From Lunularia cruciata (Eukaryota; Streptophyta; Marchantiopsida; Lunulariales; Lunulariaceae), in contig OX419756.1 in the NCBI GenBank assembly GCA_948567375.1, positions 6,019,001-6,083,000 on the forward strand: DNA of 64,000 nucleotides, given 5' to 3'. Below, piece by piece: positions 33,661 to 46,030 of the stretch (the stretch's first letter is position 1; each line of letters begins with the position of its first letter). A model generated the notes under the pieces. It saw only the letters and a list, made by a program, of their open reading frames with translations. It made no database searches and had not been told where the DNA came from. Made by a program: the position numbers and the translations under genes.

Positions 33661-34580
33661 TGTCACACTCCAACTCTAGATAACCTTTGCCAACTTGATG
33701 GACCTCCACTATAGTCAATTGACCACCAAATCCTCTGCCAAATATCAAATCGGGTCAAATTGAGAAGATGTGGATCTCCAAATCCCTAATTTGAGAGGAT
33801 GGGTCCTCAAATCTACATCCAAGTTTGCAACTCATAACCCTCAATTGCAAATTTGGCCTTCCACTTTCAAATCAATATCTTTGATCAACAAAATTGAACA
33901 CCCATTCCTCAATTTGACCTCAATTTCACCAAATTTTGGTAATGTTGCCATACACTAACTACCCCACTATCAAATCTATAGCAAATTGAGCATGGCTTCC
34001 ACACAATCTATACAACTGAAAGAGAACTCAAGTAATAGCGATCATAGATACAAAAATTCCCATCAAGCTTGGAAATACCACCAATGCTCTCAATTCCTGC
34101 ACTCAATTTCTCCAATGACTCACTTTCTCTAATGTAATCAGTTTAGTTCACATTTGAATCACCCTCAACTCAATCAAACCTCAATCTTCAATTCAATAAT
34201 TTTCCAACAATAGACACTAATTACAATCAAGCCATACCTACTCTAGCTAAGAGACTCCAGGTGATGCTCATTTGCCTCTGTCCACCATAGCCAAGAACGC
34301 AAAGGCTCAACATTAAAGAAGTGAGCTCTCTAGAGCTGCAATTTGAAGTTATACTCCTTTGCTTGACCTAGATCTCCAACCTTGACAGCGTCATTGGTGG
34401 CTTATTTGAAAATGTAAATGGTGCAAGTGACAATGGGTCCAATAGTGTGATCAATAGCCCCTAACACAGAATCTAGCCACCTCTAAGTAATCTTTGAGCA
34501 ATTATTAATATAACTCGGATCGCCAAGACTATCACTCCAACACCTGAGCAAACTAGCTTCGGCACTACAAATGTTATGAC
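33661..34580 (-). repeat. R-type LTR-like repeat, second copy
   Basis: 34200-34580 matches 22500-22898 (shared blocks such as CCAAGAACGCAAAGGCTCAAC and GAAGTGAGCTCTCT). On the minus strand it starts TGTCATAACATTTGTAGTG. The inner end near 33661 reads GTGTGACA, so the unit may span the whole interval, longer than the copy at 22350-22898. Confidence 0.45.
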
Positions 34581-36607
34581 AAGAATCTTCTTGTCCTTGT
34601 CCTATGCATGTTATGTTTTGATTTAAGATACAATCATATGTCATTGTCCAATAATGCTTTTTCAAAAGAAAGAAGAAAAAGAGTTGTGTCATGATCAACA
34701 TCTAAGTTGAGTCGCAATATACCACATTGGTATATGTGTGCTCCATTAGGGTATTCAGTTTGGTATATTAATTCAATTCAGTGTAATTATGTATGTGAAT
34801 AATATTGATGTGGTTGCATGTCTTGCCCTACCATCTCAAGTAATCTAATCATAGTTTTTGTACATCTTTTTCACATAGGTCTTTATCTTTTTCATATTGG
34901 TCTTTATCCCTTACAAGTTAAGGAGTTTACGAAACGAAAAGATTAGAAACAAAAAAATCTCAACAAAAGTGATTACTCGAAATATTAAAATTTCCTAAAT
35001 ATACTCATTTTTCTTGAAAAACTTTATAACATTCAAGTTGAACTAGTGTATCTTATTTACTTATATCTTCTAAGCTACCGTACACTTGGAAATCAAAATG
35101 TTCCTGTGGGCGTTACTCTTCTCTCTCCTCCCCTCCCCTTTCCCGTCGACCCCTTCCCCAATCCCGCTCCAAAAGCGCCTAAGAATCTTTTTCCATAAGA
35201 ATACAATATATCCTGAACCAGAATGCTGCTGATCATCTTCTCTCCAAGGGTCGGGAACATGAACGAAGATGGTGGATGATCTTTCACACTTTCGGTCAGA
35301 ATTGACATATGAGAAGTTGTAAAATTGTTTCATTCTCAGGTACATCAAAGCAATACGATGTCATCACATCGTTCTCTGTGTGCCGCGTGGTATCATCTCA
35401 ACCACATGTACGGAGAAGATGAAACTATTGTGCTCCATACAGTAATGGCAACGTTCAGACCAAATTAGATTGATGAGGACATTCGATATTCCTTGGACTG
35501 AACACACAGATCAATAAGATGGAGATACCTCGCTCAATAATCATGCAGAGATTGCACGTTCATGAGGAACATGGACAACTTCTAGATTCATGCCTGTATG
35601 CATTACGAGCGGTGCTCACAGTAGTAAGCTTGTCTATAAGGAAATAAAACGCGACCGTGTGAGAAAGAAGGATGGGAATACCCATCAAGCCGTACAAGGA
35701 AAAGACAAAGGGTAAAACGGGGCTAAGCCCCAATAAGGAAGATGAAGATTACTTCAATTGGGCTAATGGACATTAGATCGAAAGCATGGAAGCCGATATA
35801 TATCATGGGACTTGTTCTAGTTTGGAGGCGCATATAGCTGCCTCGGAGATCCCCCAACTAAAGGATTAGCTCCCAATTTAGAGGCGAAGAGGGAAAACGC
35901 GACAGGGGAATGGAGATCAGGCTTTGAATTGGAGACGTGAGCTATGGCCGCGAGTTTAGCAGAGCTGAGGGAAACGGCCCAAATTTGGGGAATGGACGGC
36001 GCGTAACTGACTAGAGAGGGGAGTCCGTCAGCGCGGCAGGACAAGTCCGCCCGGCAGTTACTGATTAACCGATGTCGTCCCCCTTCTACTGCATTCCGCA
36101 GAGGCCGGCTTCATCTATTCTGCAGAACCAGAGAGCGCAATAACGAGCGCATGCAGCCCCCCGATGAATGAGAATCACCTGCCAGCTGCTTATGCTGATC
36201 TCCAATTACGGTGAGCCAGCACGGCCACTCTCAATCGAGAACAGTTGCATGTCAATTTCATTGATAGTATTTCCACGCAGAGTACGCTGTACATGAGAGT
36301 ACAGCGTCGTCAGCATTACAGCAGCGGTGCTGAATACTGCGAATGAGCGATCTACTCGTTTATATGCTCAACTGCCTTCTTCAGCAGCGCACGATTTGTG
36401 ACATGTGATCGATTGGGGTTGGGAATTCAGCTCACGGAGTTGAATTCTGAGGGAATTGTCTGGGGTTGAGAATAGAACACCGTGAATCGGACAGGAATTC
36501 AACAAGGTGTGCGCCAGAGGGCGTTGAAGAAACCAGCCTTCAAAATTTCAGGTGGCGAAGAACTAGAATGGGAACTGGATTGTTGTAATCCAGGCTCGGA
36601 TGCAGAC
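34581..36607. other. Intergenic region upstream of the trihelix gene
   Basis: There are no recognisable genes. It includes one copy of the dispersed 85-base repeat (35649-35733). The region from about 35,800 is more GC-rich and probably holds the promoter and 5' leader of the trihelix gene; no clear TATA box is assigned. Confidence 0.5.
35649..35733 (+). repeat. Dispersed ~85-base repeat, copy 1
   Basis: It contains GAAGGATGGGAATACCCATC, CAAGCCGTACAAGG and ends in the palindrome GGGGCTAAGCCCC. It is shared with 46850-46940, 49001-49085 and 56051-56130. Confidence 0.7.
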
Positions 36608-37735
36608 ATGGAGGGTGAGAACGGAGAGGCGTCGGATCCCACCCAAGAGGTGGCCACGCTGAATCTCTCCGCTTGCCCACATACACCGAGCGCGTTCCCA
36701 ACTCCGGCCACTTCAGATGGCAACGGAGGCTCAGGAGCCCGGGCACAATCAAACAGCAAAAAGCGAAGCCGAAGTGCCCCTTGGACTGTCGCAGAAATGC
36801 TTACCTTGATCGATGCGAAGAAAGAGGAAAGAGAAAGATGCCAGATATACAAGCTTCAAGGTGTGAAACTCCCTGCAGCTGAGAAGTGGAGGATTGTAGC
36901 TACTTATATGGAGAGTAAAGACATGGGTAGAAGCGGCAGTCAGTGTCAGGACAAATGGGAAAACATGATGAAAGATTATAAAGCAGTACGTGAGTGGCAG
37001 TATATCATGAATCCAACCGGTAAAAACTACTTCAAAGAGATGACTAATAAGGAGAGAAAGGATGCCAGCCTTCCCCCACAAATGGATGAAGTAGTATTTT
37101 ACAGTTTGCATGCAATTCAGAACGAGAAAGAGGAGAAGAAAGATAAAGCACGACGAAAGATTGAAAGAGACAGTTTCAAGCAGCCAAACGTAGGAAACTC
37201 TATTCCCGTAGGAACTTTGGCGCCAAAGGATAAGGTGAGAAAACAGAGTGAATTCCCATTTCAACCCACTTCGATCAAGTCCATTTCAACCTTCTCTCAG
37301 TGATCTGTGGAATCTAAGAGTTGGGACCCAATGCAGTCTGTAAATCGGCTTTGTCTTCAAGCACCCAATCACTCTTTCTCATGAAATCGAAATCTTTCTA
37401 CATATCTTAACACCTTCTATTCTTCAACCATGAAGGTGGGTAGTAGTGAGGCCAATGACATGGAGTCCATGGATACCGACTCCAGTGGTAAGCGAAGAAG
37501 GAGGAAAAAGGTTGGACAAGATAAGCCACCAACTAGCCTTGAGAATCCTGTGGTGCTGGATGACTTCGTGCATGCAATGAAAGATGGGTCCAAAGAACTG
37601 GTTGAATGCTTCATGAAGGTTTTGGAACGTCAACCATCTGGAGAGTTAGACACAAAAACAAAAGATACAGCTACTCTCGCACAGGTTTTAGTAGCCTTGG
37701 CAGATGCTGTCAAGACTATAGCCGAGAAACTATAA
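36608..37735 (+). CDS. Trihelix (Myb/SANT-like) transcription factor, two exons
   Basis: The predicted start is the ATG at 36608 (context gacATGg); the same frame is open upstream to a TAG at 36473 but has no ATG. The three tryptophans of a trihelix domain are visible at about residues 59 (PWTVAEM), 94 (KWRIVATYM) and 117 (CQDKWENMMKDYK), followed by an amphipathic fourth helix. The closest family I know is the ASR3-like trihelix group, DNA-binding nuclear repressors. The first frame stops at 37303, but a good donor (AAG/GTGAGA, 37234/37235) and an acceptor at 37435/37436 join it in phase to a second frame, 37436-37735. That frame contains a basic KRRRRKK patch and a helical C terminus. The product would be about 308 residues. 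The start and intron are inferred. Confidence 0.75.
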
Positions 37736-39767
37736 GCTTTACCTTAACCTCATATACATAGTAGATTCCTCCTTTTGGGACCATTGTGCGAGCCTGTCTA
37801 TCAGTCATCTACTTCTCCGAACTTGGAAGAAGCGTAATTTTGACCGCTGAGCTATGGTAAGCGCGTTTGCCTGCACATGTCTATCTAGTGTCGATTGCCT
37901 CCTTGACTGGCAATCTAAGCATTCTAGACATGTCTAGATTGTCTGGTGAAGTAGGTGTAGGATCTGTGAAAGTGGCAGTTCTAGTCTGTCACATATAACT
38001 CCTCAACTACGAGAGCCTATTCTCGTCATGCTATGTGAGATGGCGGAATCTGCTGCTTCGGATCTAAAAGCCCCGAAAGACCACTACGAAGAAACAATCT
38101 GTCCACTGCACCCCGTCGAGAAAACCTCAGTGCTCTTCTGTGTGAGCATCTGACTCACTGATACAGCTGGCTCTCGTGTGCATCAACTTCTACTGATAAT
38201 ACTTCTTCGCCAACATACGTCTCCATTATGAACTCACTAGAAACATCAGAATGTTTTTCACGAAATCTGAGGCTCGAACGATCTCAGGTTTCAGCCCTAG
38301 TGCAGGTGAAGAGAACCACAGAAGTACTCGTACATCAGCATTAGTTTGAAGTCGCTAAGATCTTAAAGAAAATGCCTAGAAGCATTCTCTATTGGAAATG
38401 GCATTAGGCCAGAACATAGACTGGGAATGCAGAGGTTACAGTGAGTGACAGATGAACTTGCCTCTTTCTGATGTAATGGCAACGGAAGCTCAATTGTTAA
38501 AACCTCATGGATTTGAATCTCTGCACTGTGTATTGCCACTATGATTTCATCTGGAGTTTAAATATTTATCTGTATTACTTCCCTTTAGCAGCATGACTCA
38601 TGAGGCTTGCCACAGATACCGTTCAGGTCAATTTTGTCCATTTACAGCGTAAGCTCATTGAGAGGACCTGTAGATGATGAAGAACCTTCATTGCCACTGA
38701 CAAGCAGGAGGAATCTCTTGTATATTTATCGTGGTGTACCTTGGTATTGTAGAAGTAACACAGCACAATTTGGGCGTGTTTTGGGCATCTCTTATGTATT
38801 GGGCCTGCAAGCATGTATCAGAATCACCTTACGATATGACATCAGATTATCTAAATAAATTAGATCGATTCATCACATCCAGTCAACTTCATGCACCAAA
38901 AATGGGTAGCTTATGTTAATATGATCATGCCCTAAATACTGAATGGATGTAATGAATCATGTCGCATGAAACCAACGCCAGTATAGGAATCGAGAGCTGC
39001 TGTTGAATTCTAGTTCGTCAATGCTCAAGGTATTTGAAACACGACCTTAGCAGTTCTGCTTTTCTCCCGCTATATGAACCTTGCGAAAAGTCGAACATGA
39101 ATGAAGTGAAAATGGAAAGAGATTCTACTTTACTTTCGTTTGTAACTTGTAGTCTTGATGTTCTTTTACATTGTCATTTATATATGATTACTTGATCTGC
39201 ATAAATGATGAAACCAATATTCCGACCAAGTTGATTCGTATTTGAATGTGTGCAAAAACCTGCCATGAGGACTGACTGACTTGTGAGATCGTTATCTTGT
39301 TTTCAATTTGCCTAGTGTGGGCTTAGTCGGATTCAAATTACAGAAGACATGAGGAGGTACTGGGAAGACAAATGCCCGGGACAAAGCACCAGCAAAGTTT
39401 GCACTTCCAACACTCTCCGGACATTGAAACAAATTTGATTGCCTTGTGCGATTAATCTGCTACGGAACACCCGGAGCAGTCCACTGGATAACTGTAGATG
39501 AATCTAAGTGCGGAAAAACTCCAGGTTGGTATAGACGGAAAGTTTCGATTACCGGTCCTAAATTCTAATGGATCTATTCCTCACCCATAGGCTCTCTGAT
39601 CCGGAAATTGACTTATATGCTTTCTTAGTCTGGAAGTGCGCTCTATATGCTGTGTATGGGCTTAAGTTATGTTTGTCGAAGATCCCTGCTGCACCCGTAA
39701 TTGAAACACATAGGAGATGAAAACTTCCGGCATATTATTAACACCAAATCCCGCTTACATGTCTTTG
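37736..39767. other. Intergenic region downstream of the trihelix gene
   Basis: Only short frames without recognisable domains. It presumably contains the 3' untranslated region of the trihelix gene. Confidence 0.5.
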
Positions 39768-40106
39768 TCAAAGGTCTGTGATTCTGCCTTGCTTGCACCT
39801 TTGCTTCTGTTGCAGCATGTAGGCACCCAATTCGTTGTAACCGTCATGTTCGATGTGTGCAATTATATCTGGATTGAATCTTCCTCCTTCCTCGGCAACT
39901 GCGCTGTTGCGTTTCGCTGATGCTTTTTGTGTGCTCATGCGCTTTTGTTTCAACATGTAGGCCCCCATATCAGGAGATTCACTCATCAATTGTGCAATCC
40001 TGTCAGCCAGCCCCTTGATCATCTCTTTGAAATGAAGTTCTTTGGAGCTCTTTTTCTTCTCGGTTTCTAAGACGAGAGAAGTCGGAGTTCCTCTTGTCCA
40101 GTCCAT
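39768..40106 (-). CDS. Hypothetical small lysine-rich protein
   Basis: A 112-residue frame with an ATG start and no intron. It is rich in Lys, Glu, Gln and Met and has a duplicated motif, GAYMLKQKRM and GAYMLQQKQR, about 45 residues apart. No signal peptide or membrane segment. The middle (KEMIKGLADRIAQLM) is helical in character. I do not recognise a family; it could be a small gene, a gene fragment, or a chance frame. It lies between the trihelix gene and the first kinase, on the opposite strand. Confidence 0.35.
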   Translation of the reverse strand: MDWTRGTPTSLVLETEKKKSSKELHFKEMIKGLADRIAQLMSESPDMGAYMLKQKRMSTQKASAKRNSAVAEEGGRFNPDIIAHIEHDGYNELGAYMLQQKQRCKQGRITDL

Positions 40107-43021
40107 GGCGCCTGCATCACTCTATCATGTGATCATTCTAATGACAGAAGCACAGCTGTCGTTTCCAAAACGGAAATACTTTTCTACTTATTGAATTCGG
40201 GAGAAGTATACGACGGGCATGCGAAGAACTTACAGACCAGGGCCTCAGGCGGGAGTGAAGTGATGTGCATACATTTTACGTGGTTGGAATTGTGTTCTTG
40301 TCTCTCAGTAATAAGTGAATCAGTAGTCAAAAGGTGCGATAGGGTTGCGTTAGGTCCTCTGTTTTAATCCGAACAATGTGGACAACAATACGCAAACTGC
40401 AATCACGTCGCAATCTATCAAGTGCGGAAGCTGCCCTATCAGGAAAATTGTCCGTCATCAAATAGTGGGAGATGTTTCAGGGAGCGAGGAGATTAACTAA
40501 CCATGTTTGGACCCTGACCCTGATAGTAGCTTTTCCATCTCGCTCAATCTCTCGAGAAATCTTCTCCTACTCTTACAATATCTCAGTCCGTCTCCGAGAC
40601 TAGTATCGATCTTATCTTGTGGCACATACGGACACCTTGTATCTTCTCCACCAGCGCAATCACTTCAACCCGCACCGACGGCGTGCCAACCGCTTTCCAT
40701 CCTGTTGCCAAGACACATCTGATATCTTCAGTTGTGTTCCACTACTGTACATGACTGGTTCATCCTGGTAGAGGATGTATCCCCTTTCATCTGCAGTTTA
40801 ACCTTCAACCAGACTGGTTTCGAATAGACAGTTTACTACAGGTGACATAAGTGTCATGGCTTGCAAATTAAGGCAGAACGATCAGCAAAGCCTTGTCCTG
40901 TATGTGAAAACATCTAATTTATTGCCATCTCAACACTCCTTCTGCTTACCGACTGACATCAGCTGTATTAGAGAGGGAGACAGACAATTCAGGGTATGCA
41001 AAGCGTGAAACAACGGGATGGTTTTGGCTCAAGGTGAATCATCCCAGTCTGCTGCTAATTGGAGCTGATTTCAGAACTAGTAGTTTATTTCAGAAAGTTG
41101 GATATGTCGAGACAGAAAAAAGAAAACACCTTTTTGCCTTTACAGGCACTACTTGCTTCCTCTGGCCGGCTTTATTCTTTCCGCACACGAAGACCCGCCG
41201 CCACGTCTGTTATCCTTGCATTAGCTTAGCACGGAATCCCGAGCATCATTACATTGTCCCTAGAGCTTCACACCTCAATTTTCGTACCGTTCGTACTGGC
41301 TTGTCCACGCGCTTAGAAGTGAGTGTTTTTCTCAATAAAGAGTGAACTAAAATTTCACATATCATCCGCAGTCACAGTAGTCTTATTCTCCCTGAAGTCA
41401 GCAGGTGTTCGAAAACTATCGATTCCAATTATAGGTTACTGAAATTACACTTTAGTTGCCATTTTGATCGATCAGCTGATGTCAGTCGGTAAACTTTCAA
41501 TCCCAATCCCAAGAGCTTTTGTACGCAGTTCTTTTCACAGTCGAAAAAATTTCTCTCAGGCGATGTATCACGTGTCAGCCCTGATTTGACTGATTTTTGC
41601 TGGTGTCTTATGAAAGATGTAGCGCCATGTGAGTATCTGCACGTCAGATCGCCCGAGTTGAACAAGAACATACGGGTGTTTGTTATTTTGCACAGAGTTT
41701 CCTTCCAGAATCATCAGCATAATTATAATCACCGGTCGTCAAGACCAAGACCCTCCTTGCTGGGTTGAAACCAATTTGGGCAGATCAGAGTCTACGCTCT
41801 TCACTCACTTTCTGGTTTTGATTTCCATCCGGAAATGAAATCAAGCTATTTTCTTGAATAAGGTACCGTTCCTCCTGCTACAGAGGAGATTCTAGCAACA
41901 AACGTTGAACAAATTAGCTGAGAGTCCCAACCAGCTCCATCAAGTCAGCTCGAGAAGCCCCTTTCTACGATATCTTTTGACCGCCAGAAGCATCAGAAGT
42001 CTCTGCGTGGTGAGCTCATCCTCGTTAGGTGATGACCACTTCCTGTTTGAATACTCCAGGGCTGATCCGGGGTGGTGACTAAGGTAGGGTGCTGTAACTA
42101 TGGCAACTAAGACAAAAATGCAGTCCATGCTAACAGTCCTTAGAGTCCTCCAAACTAGTCTGGAGCGGCCTCGCATTTAAGTGATGAATCAACACGATCA
42201 TGTGAATACTATTAGTGATTTCCAAAGAAACTCATTGCCGAAGCCGGGACCTTTCCAAAAGATTGCAGGTCCACGAATTTGTCTTTTCCGTGTCACTTCA
42301 AGTTGAGACCTTGAGCCGATACCACTTTCAAAATTCAAGGAGGTCGGTGTGTATATCAAGATCTTATTTTGGAAGTTATGAGAGAAAACATCAATGGTTA
42401 AGCAACAGCCTGCAGAACAGTGTAATGGGGTGTGAGGTTATCCTCTGCTTGCGTCACCTCGCCATTTGAGATGGCATGCTAGGATCCCCAGAAGTTGCAA
42501 ATGTTAGTAGTTGTGGAGCAGAGCAGATCTTGCACGTGCGGGAGATAGGTTTCGGTGTCCAAGATGCGAAATATGTCTGCGGAAGAATAAAGTGGGGCCT
42601 ATGTCTCTGCAGATTTGGTCAATTCTGCACAAGTGGGGATTTTGCAAAAGGCTTTAAGATCGGTTGCCGCGATAGAGCTTAGGGCGGCACTTTTGGCTGT
42701 ATAAATGCCCATGTTTCGAGAATCCAACGTTTCGGCCAAAGGTCCTAGATTGACTGAGGTTGAAACTTTGTTTACCGCAGTTTCACCTGATGTTTTAGAT
42801 TGGACCGGCCAGTCGATTGATTGCTTTCTCCCTTTGGTCTTGAATGGTCTTTGGAATTTATCACCTGTTTGAGGCCAGACAAGCTACTGTCTTATTGGAT
42901 TGTCTTTGGTCTGCAAGCCGATATCGTCCTCGTCCTTCTGACCTGCGTCAGACAGCAGTGAGTGGTTTCCTTTCAGCCATCTCAAGCCCGTATTAAGAAG
43001 TAGAAGCTTTTGAGGTCTCTT
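40107..43021. other. Intergenic region, no recognised gene
   Basis: Frames on both strands are short and without domain content. Base composition is mixed and no transposon domain is visible. Confidence 0.45.
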
Positions 43022-43321
43022 TTATAAGTGAAAGCTCTCGAGGTCAAGAGACGTGAATCGCTGGTGTCCTCCCTCCGTGCTGAACTTGCCACCAAAATTG
43101 AGGAGCCTGACTAACTCTTCTGGTGTGCCTCTCCGCGAGCGTCGCACGAAATCCTGGGTCTCCGCAGTTTCGATGCAGAAATCCAGGTCGGACGATTCTT
43201 CTTCATCCGTATGTCTAATCGAAGAAGACTGTTCTGTTGCGAAGGCGGATGAGATGATCACAGTACCCTCGTTGCTGTCTTTTGGTTCGAGTGGCACTTG
43301 CCGGAGGCGGCCAGAGCTTTA
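43022..43321 (-). CDS. Possible last exon or fragment of an unknown protein
   Basis: The frame is open from just after a TAA near 43319 to the stop at 43022 and lacks an early ATG, so if real it is a spliced exon. It reads acidic and serine-rich (DEEESSDLDFCIE) then basic (FVRRSRRGTPEELVRLL). The overlapping plus-strand frame is also open, so chance is a real alternative. No family recognised. Confidence 0.2.
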
Positions 43322-44020
43322 GAAGCGGTCTGCGTTATCCTATCCTATCCTCTCCTGATCTCGTCCCAGTGCCAAAATTTCGAGCACTCACACCTCCGAG
43401 TTAACGACTCCTCTGGCCAGCAATCTCAGTTCTCCTAACTTTTGAAAGCCAATCGCCAAAGACAGGTATCGAACAATGATTCACCGACTCTACCTGCGAG
43501 GATGGATTGATATCTGTTCATGACGCGCCTTAGAGCTGCTTCATTCGCCTCTTGCTTGTGTCGAAGCTAATGCTTTCGTCTCGATAGAGGGAAATCAGTG
43601 ATTCTCCTTATTCACCCTCGATGGTTTTTTTTACATAACCAGAATTGCTCAAAAGCAGCTCGTCTGATCCTTTCATGCATTTCGTAGAACTGAACTGTCA
43701 TCTCTCTTAGTTTGTCCCCTGTCATGATCACCCCGACCAGATTTGCTGGAACCGGATCGACTGTAGTTCCTTTTCAGCTCTTAGTGGGGAACATGTTGGT
43801 TGAGCTGTAACACACTCATAGTCACTGAGACTGAGGGAGTGACTTCAAATCTATTTTTGAGCCCATCCATAGGATTTACCTCCGTGTTCAGCGGCCTAGA
43901 ATAGCGTAAAACTGAGCTTCTCTGATGTAAACTTATCTCCACCTTGGACAGTCGTGACGCGAGTCTTTTGAATCACCGAAAGAGAACGGAGGAGTTCGAA
44001 ACGGAGCGGAAAGTGCCAGG
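43322..44020. other. Upstream region of the first receptor kinase
   Basis: No gene is visible. It contains a short repeated TATCC tract (about 43338-43353) and presumably the kinase promoter and leader. Confidence 0.45.
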
Positions 44021-46030
44021 ATGACGATCTGGTTGGCATCAGTGACAATAACTCTCGTTCTTGTAGTCGTTGGTGAGCTCGAAAGTGCAGACTGTAGCCG
44101 TTTCCAACAGAGGTCACGCACAGTTGCGAGAAGACGTCTTGAGGAGGGGGATGATTGCCCACTTGATGTCGAGAAACTCCGCAAATTTCCTTGGCTTGCG
44201 GAGACGTGCCAGGACGATCCTCCAAACGACAGCAACAATTCCACGGCATGCTGTAATGCCCTGCTCTCAGGAGTTGGAATGGCTGAAGCCCAACTTCTCA
44301 ACGAAACAGGCATTTTTCGTCTTGAGGATGTATCTGTCATTCGTTCCTGCTTAGACCAATTGCAGGTTGTGTTAGAGTCTCAAGGTTTGAGGAACAAGGC
44401 GGTCGATACGTGCTTTCCGGATTCTCTTCTCCCGAGGTTCTTGACGAACAACGCCCTCTGTCTTGGGATTCGAACAAGCTCGGATTTCGAATCGCTGATA
44501 GGAGACTCCAACATTCTTTCTCTTCGGCATGCCTGCGCGGGTGATTTGAACGATCTTCAGGCATGCAGAACGTGCAACGACGAGATGATAAACGTCTATG
44601 ACATCCTTAATGCGTTACCAACAAATCACTCAGAAGTTGGCGATGTCTACAAAAATCTCACGACAAACATCACCATAGGAAGTGACATTGACGGTAGATT
44701 TGTATCCGATTGCTTTTACGACATGCTCCTGTATACTGCTGGCCGGGCTGTAACCTTAGGAGCGTGGAGTACTAGTACTGCGACGTGCATCATGGCAATG
44801 GAGGTGACAAATTCCGGAACACGAAGTTTGAGCCTCACCAAGGTGGTGCTGATCGGCCTAACTGTAGCACTAGTCTCAAGTTTGATCGGTTGCTTGATCT
44901 TCTGCATATGCTGGCAGAGGAGAAAAGGAGCAATTCATCGGGCCTTCATCACTAGGAATGAGAATATGTTGAAATCAGCTGCGAGACCTAACACTGGCCT
45001 CATCCAGTATAGTTATAAAGATATCAAGGCAGCTACGAATAACTTTTCTTCAAAGAACCTGGTAGGTGAAGGAGGATTCGGAAGTGTATTCAAGGGTGTG
45101 ATGATGGACGGTTTGGTCATTGCTGTGAAGAGAATCAACAATTGCGACGCAGATGGGGATGCAGACTTTCTAAATGAGGTGGAGATCATAAACAGGGTTA
45201 GGCATCGGAATCTTGTGCTTCTTTTAGGTTGCTGCGTGACTAGCAATGGCGAAGATGGTCCTCAGCGTCTTTTAGTGTATGATTACATGCCCAATGGGAG
45301 TGTGAATGACTTGTTATTTGATCCAAGCAACGAAAGCCAGCTAACTTGGTCAAATCGGAGGAAGATTGCTGTAGATGTTGCGAAGGGCCTATCCTACTTG
45401 CACAATGACACATCACCCTCCATCTTACACAGAGATATCAAACCCTCCAACATTCTTCTCGACCAGGATTTGACTGCGAAGGTGGCAGACTTTGGCGTGG
45501 CTCGCTTGAACGATGGAGGGTTGGACCATTCTCAGACCACTGGTAGAAGAGTCGGGACCCATGGATATGTTGCTCCAGAATTTGCTCTCTATGGCCAACT
45601 CACGGAGAAGTGCGATGTGTACAGTTATGGGGTTGTTTTGCTCGAACTCATGAGTGGAAGAAGGGCACTTGACCCTTCCCAGGTTTCTACGCCAAACTAT
45701 GCAATCACAGAGTGGTGCTCTTTGATGGCTGCGGCTGGCAAGGTGCTTGAGATAGTGGATACAAGAATCAGAGATATTGGACCTAAGGAGAAGATGCAGA
45801 CGTTTGTGCTGGTCGGAATCATGTGCACTCACACTCTGGTAAATTTGAGGCCTACTTTTAGAGAGGTACTGAAATACCTCGAAGGTGAGCTTCCACTACC
45901 AGCCCTGTCTCAACGGATGAACTATCACCATCATCATCGGTTCAGCTCATATGATTGGCCTGATACCGAGAGTCTAGCTAGCCACACCTCAGATCCGGAC
46001 TCCTCCACCATGAACGAGTTACTTCGTTAG
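44021..46030 (+). CDS. SPARK-domain receptor-like protein kinase (At1g11050 type), copy 1
   Basis: A single intronless frame of 669 residues. Residues 1-23 are a signal peptide. From about 46 ([14 protein letters not shown]) to 258 is the cysteine-rich SPARK ectodomain, with the CC pair at 77-78, several NxS/T sites and a final CIMAM. A membrane segment lies at about 274-298 ([20 protein letters not shown]), followed by a basic stop-transfer. The kinase domain runs from about 345 to 625: GEGGFGSV (349-356), catalytic Lys 370, HRD (470-472), DFG (490-492) and APE (518-520). It is a complete RD-type Ser/Thr kinase. It would sit in the plasma membrane and signal from an unknown extracellular ligand. 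The C-terminal tail ends NELLR. It is probably a duplicate of the gene at 57354. Confidence 0.95.
   Translation: MTIWLASVTITLVLVVVGELESADCSRFQQRSRTVARRRLEEGDDCPLDVEKLRKFPWLAETCQDDPPNDSNNSTACCNALLSGVGMAEAQLLNETGIFRLEDVSVIRSCLDQLQVVLESQGLRNKAVDTCFPDSLLPRFLTNNALCLGIRTSSDFESLIGDSNILSLRHACAGDLNDLQACRTCNDEMINVYDILNALPTNHSEVGDVYKNLTTNITIGSDIDGRFVSDCFYDMLLYTAGRAVTLGAWSTSTATCIMAMEVTNSGTRSLSLTKVVLIGLTVALVSSLIGCLIFCICWQRRKGAIHRAFITRNENMLKSAARPNTGLIQYSYKDIKAATNNFSSKNLVGEGGFGSVFKGVMMDGLVIAVKRINNCDADGDADFLNEVEIINRVRHRNLVLLLGCCVTSNGEDGPQRLLVYDYMPNGSVNDLLFDPSNESQLTWSNRRKIAVDVAKGLSYLHNDTSPSILHRDIKPSNILLDQDLTAKVADFGVARLNDGGLDHSQTTGRRVGTHGYVAPEFALYGQLTEKCDVYSYGVVLLELMSGRRALDPSQVSTPNYAITEWCSLMAAAGKVLEIVDTRIRDIGPKEKMQTFVLVGIMCTHTLVNLRPTFREVLKYLEGELPLPALSQRMNYHHHHRFSSYDWPDTESLASHTSDPDSSTMNELLR

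Noticed and set aside
38468-38530. tRNA-like A-box and B-box words
   Set aside because: The two boxes are only about 26 bases apart, far too close for a tRNA, and no cloverleaf can be drawn.
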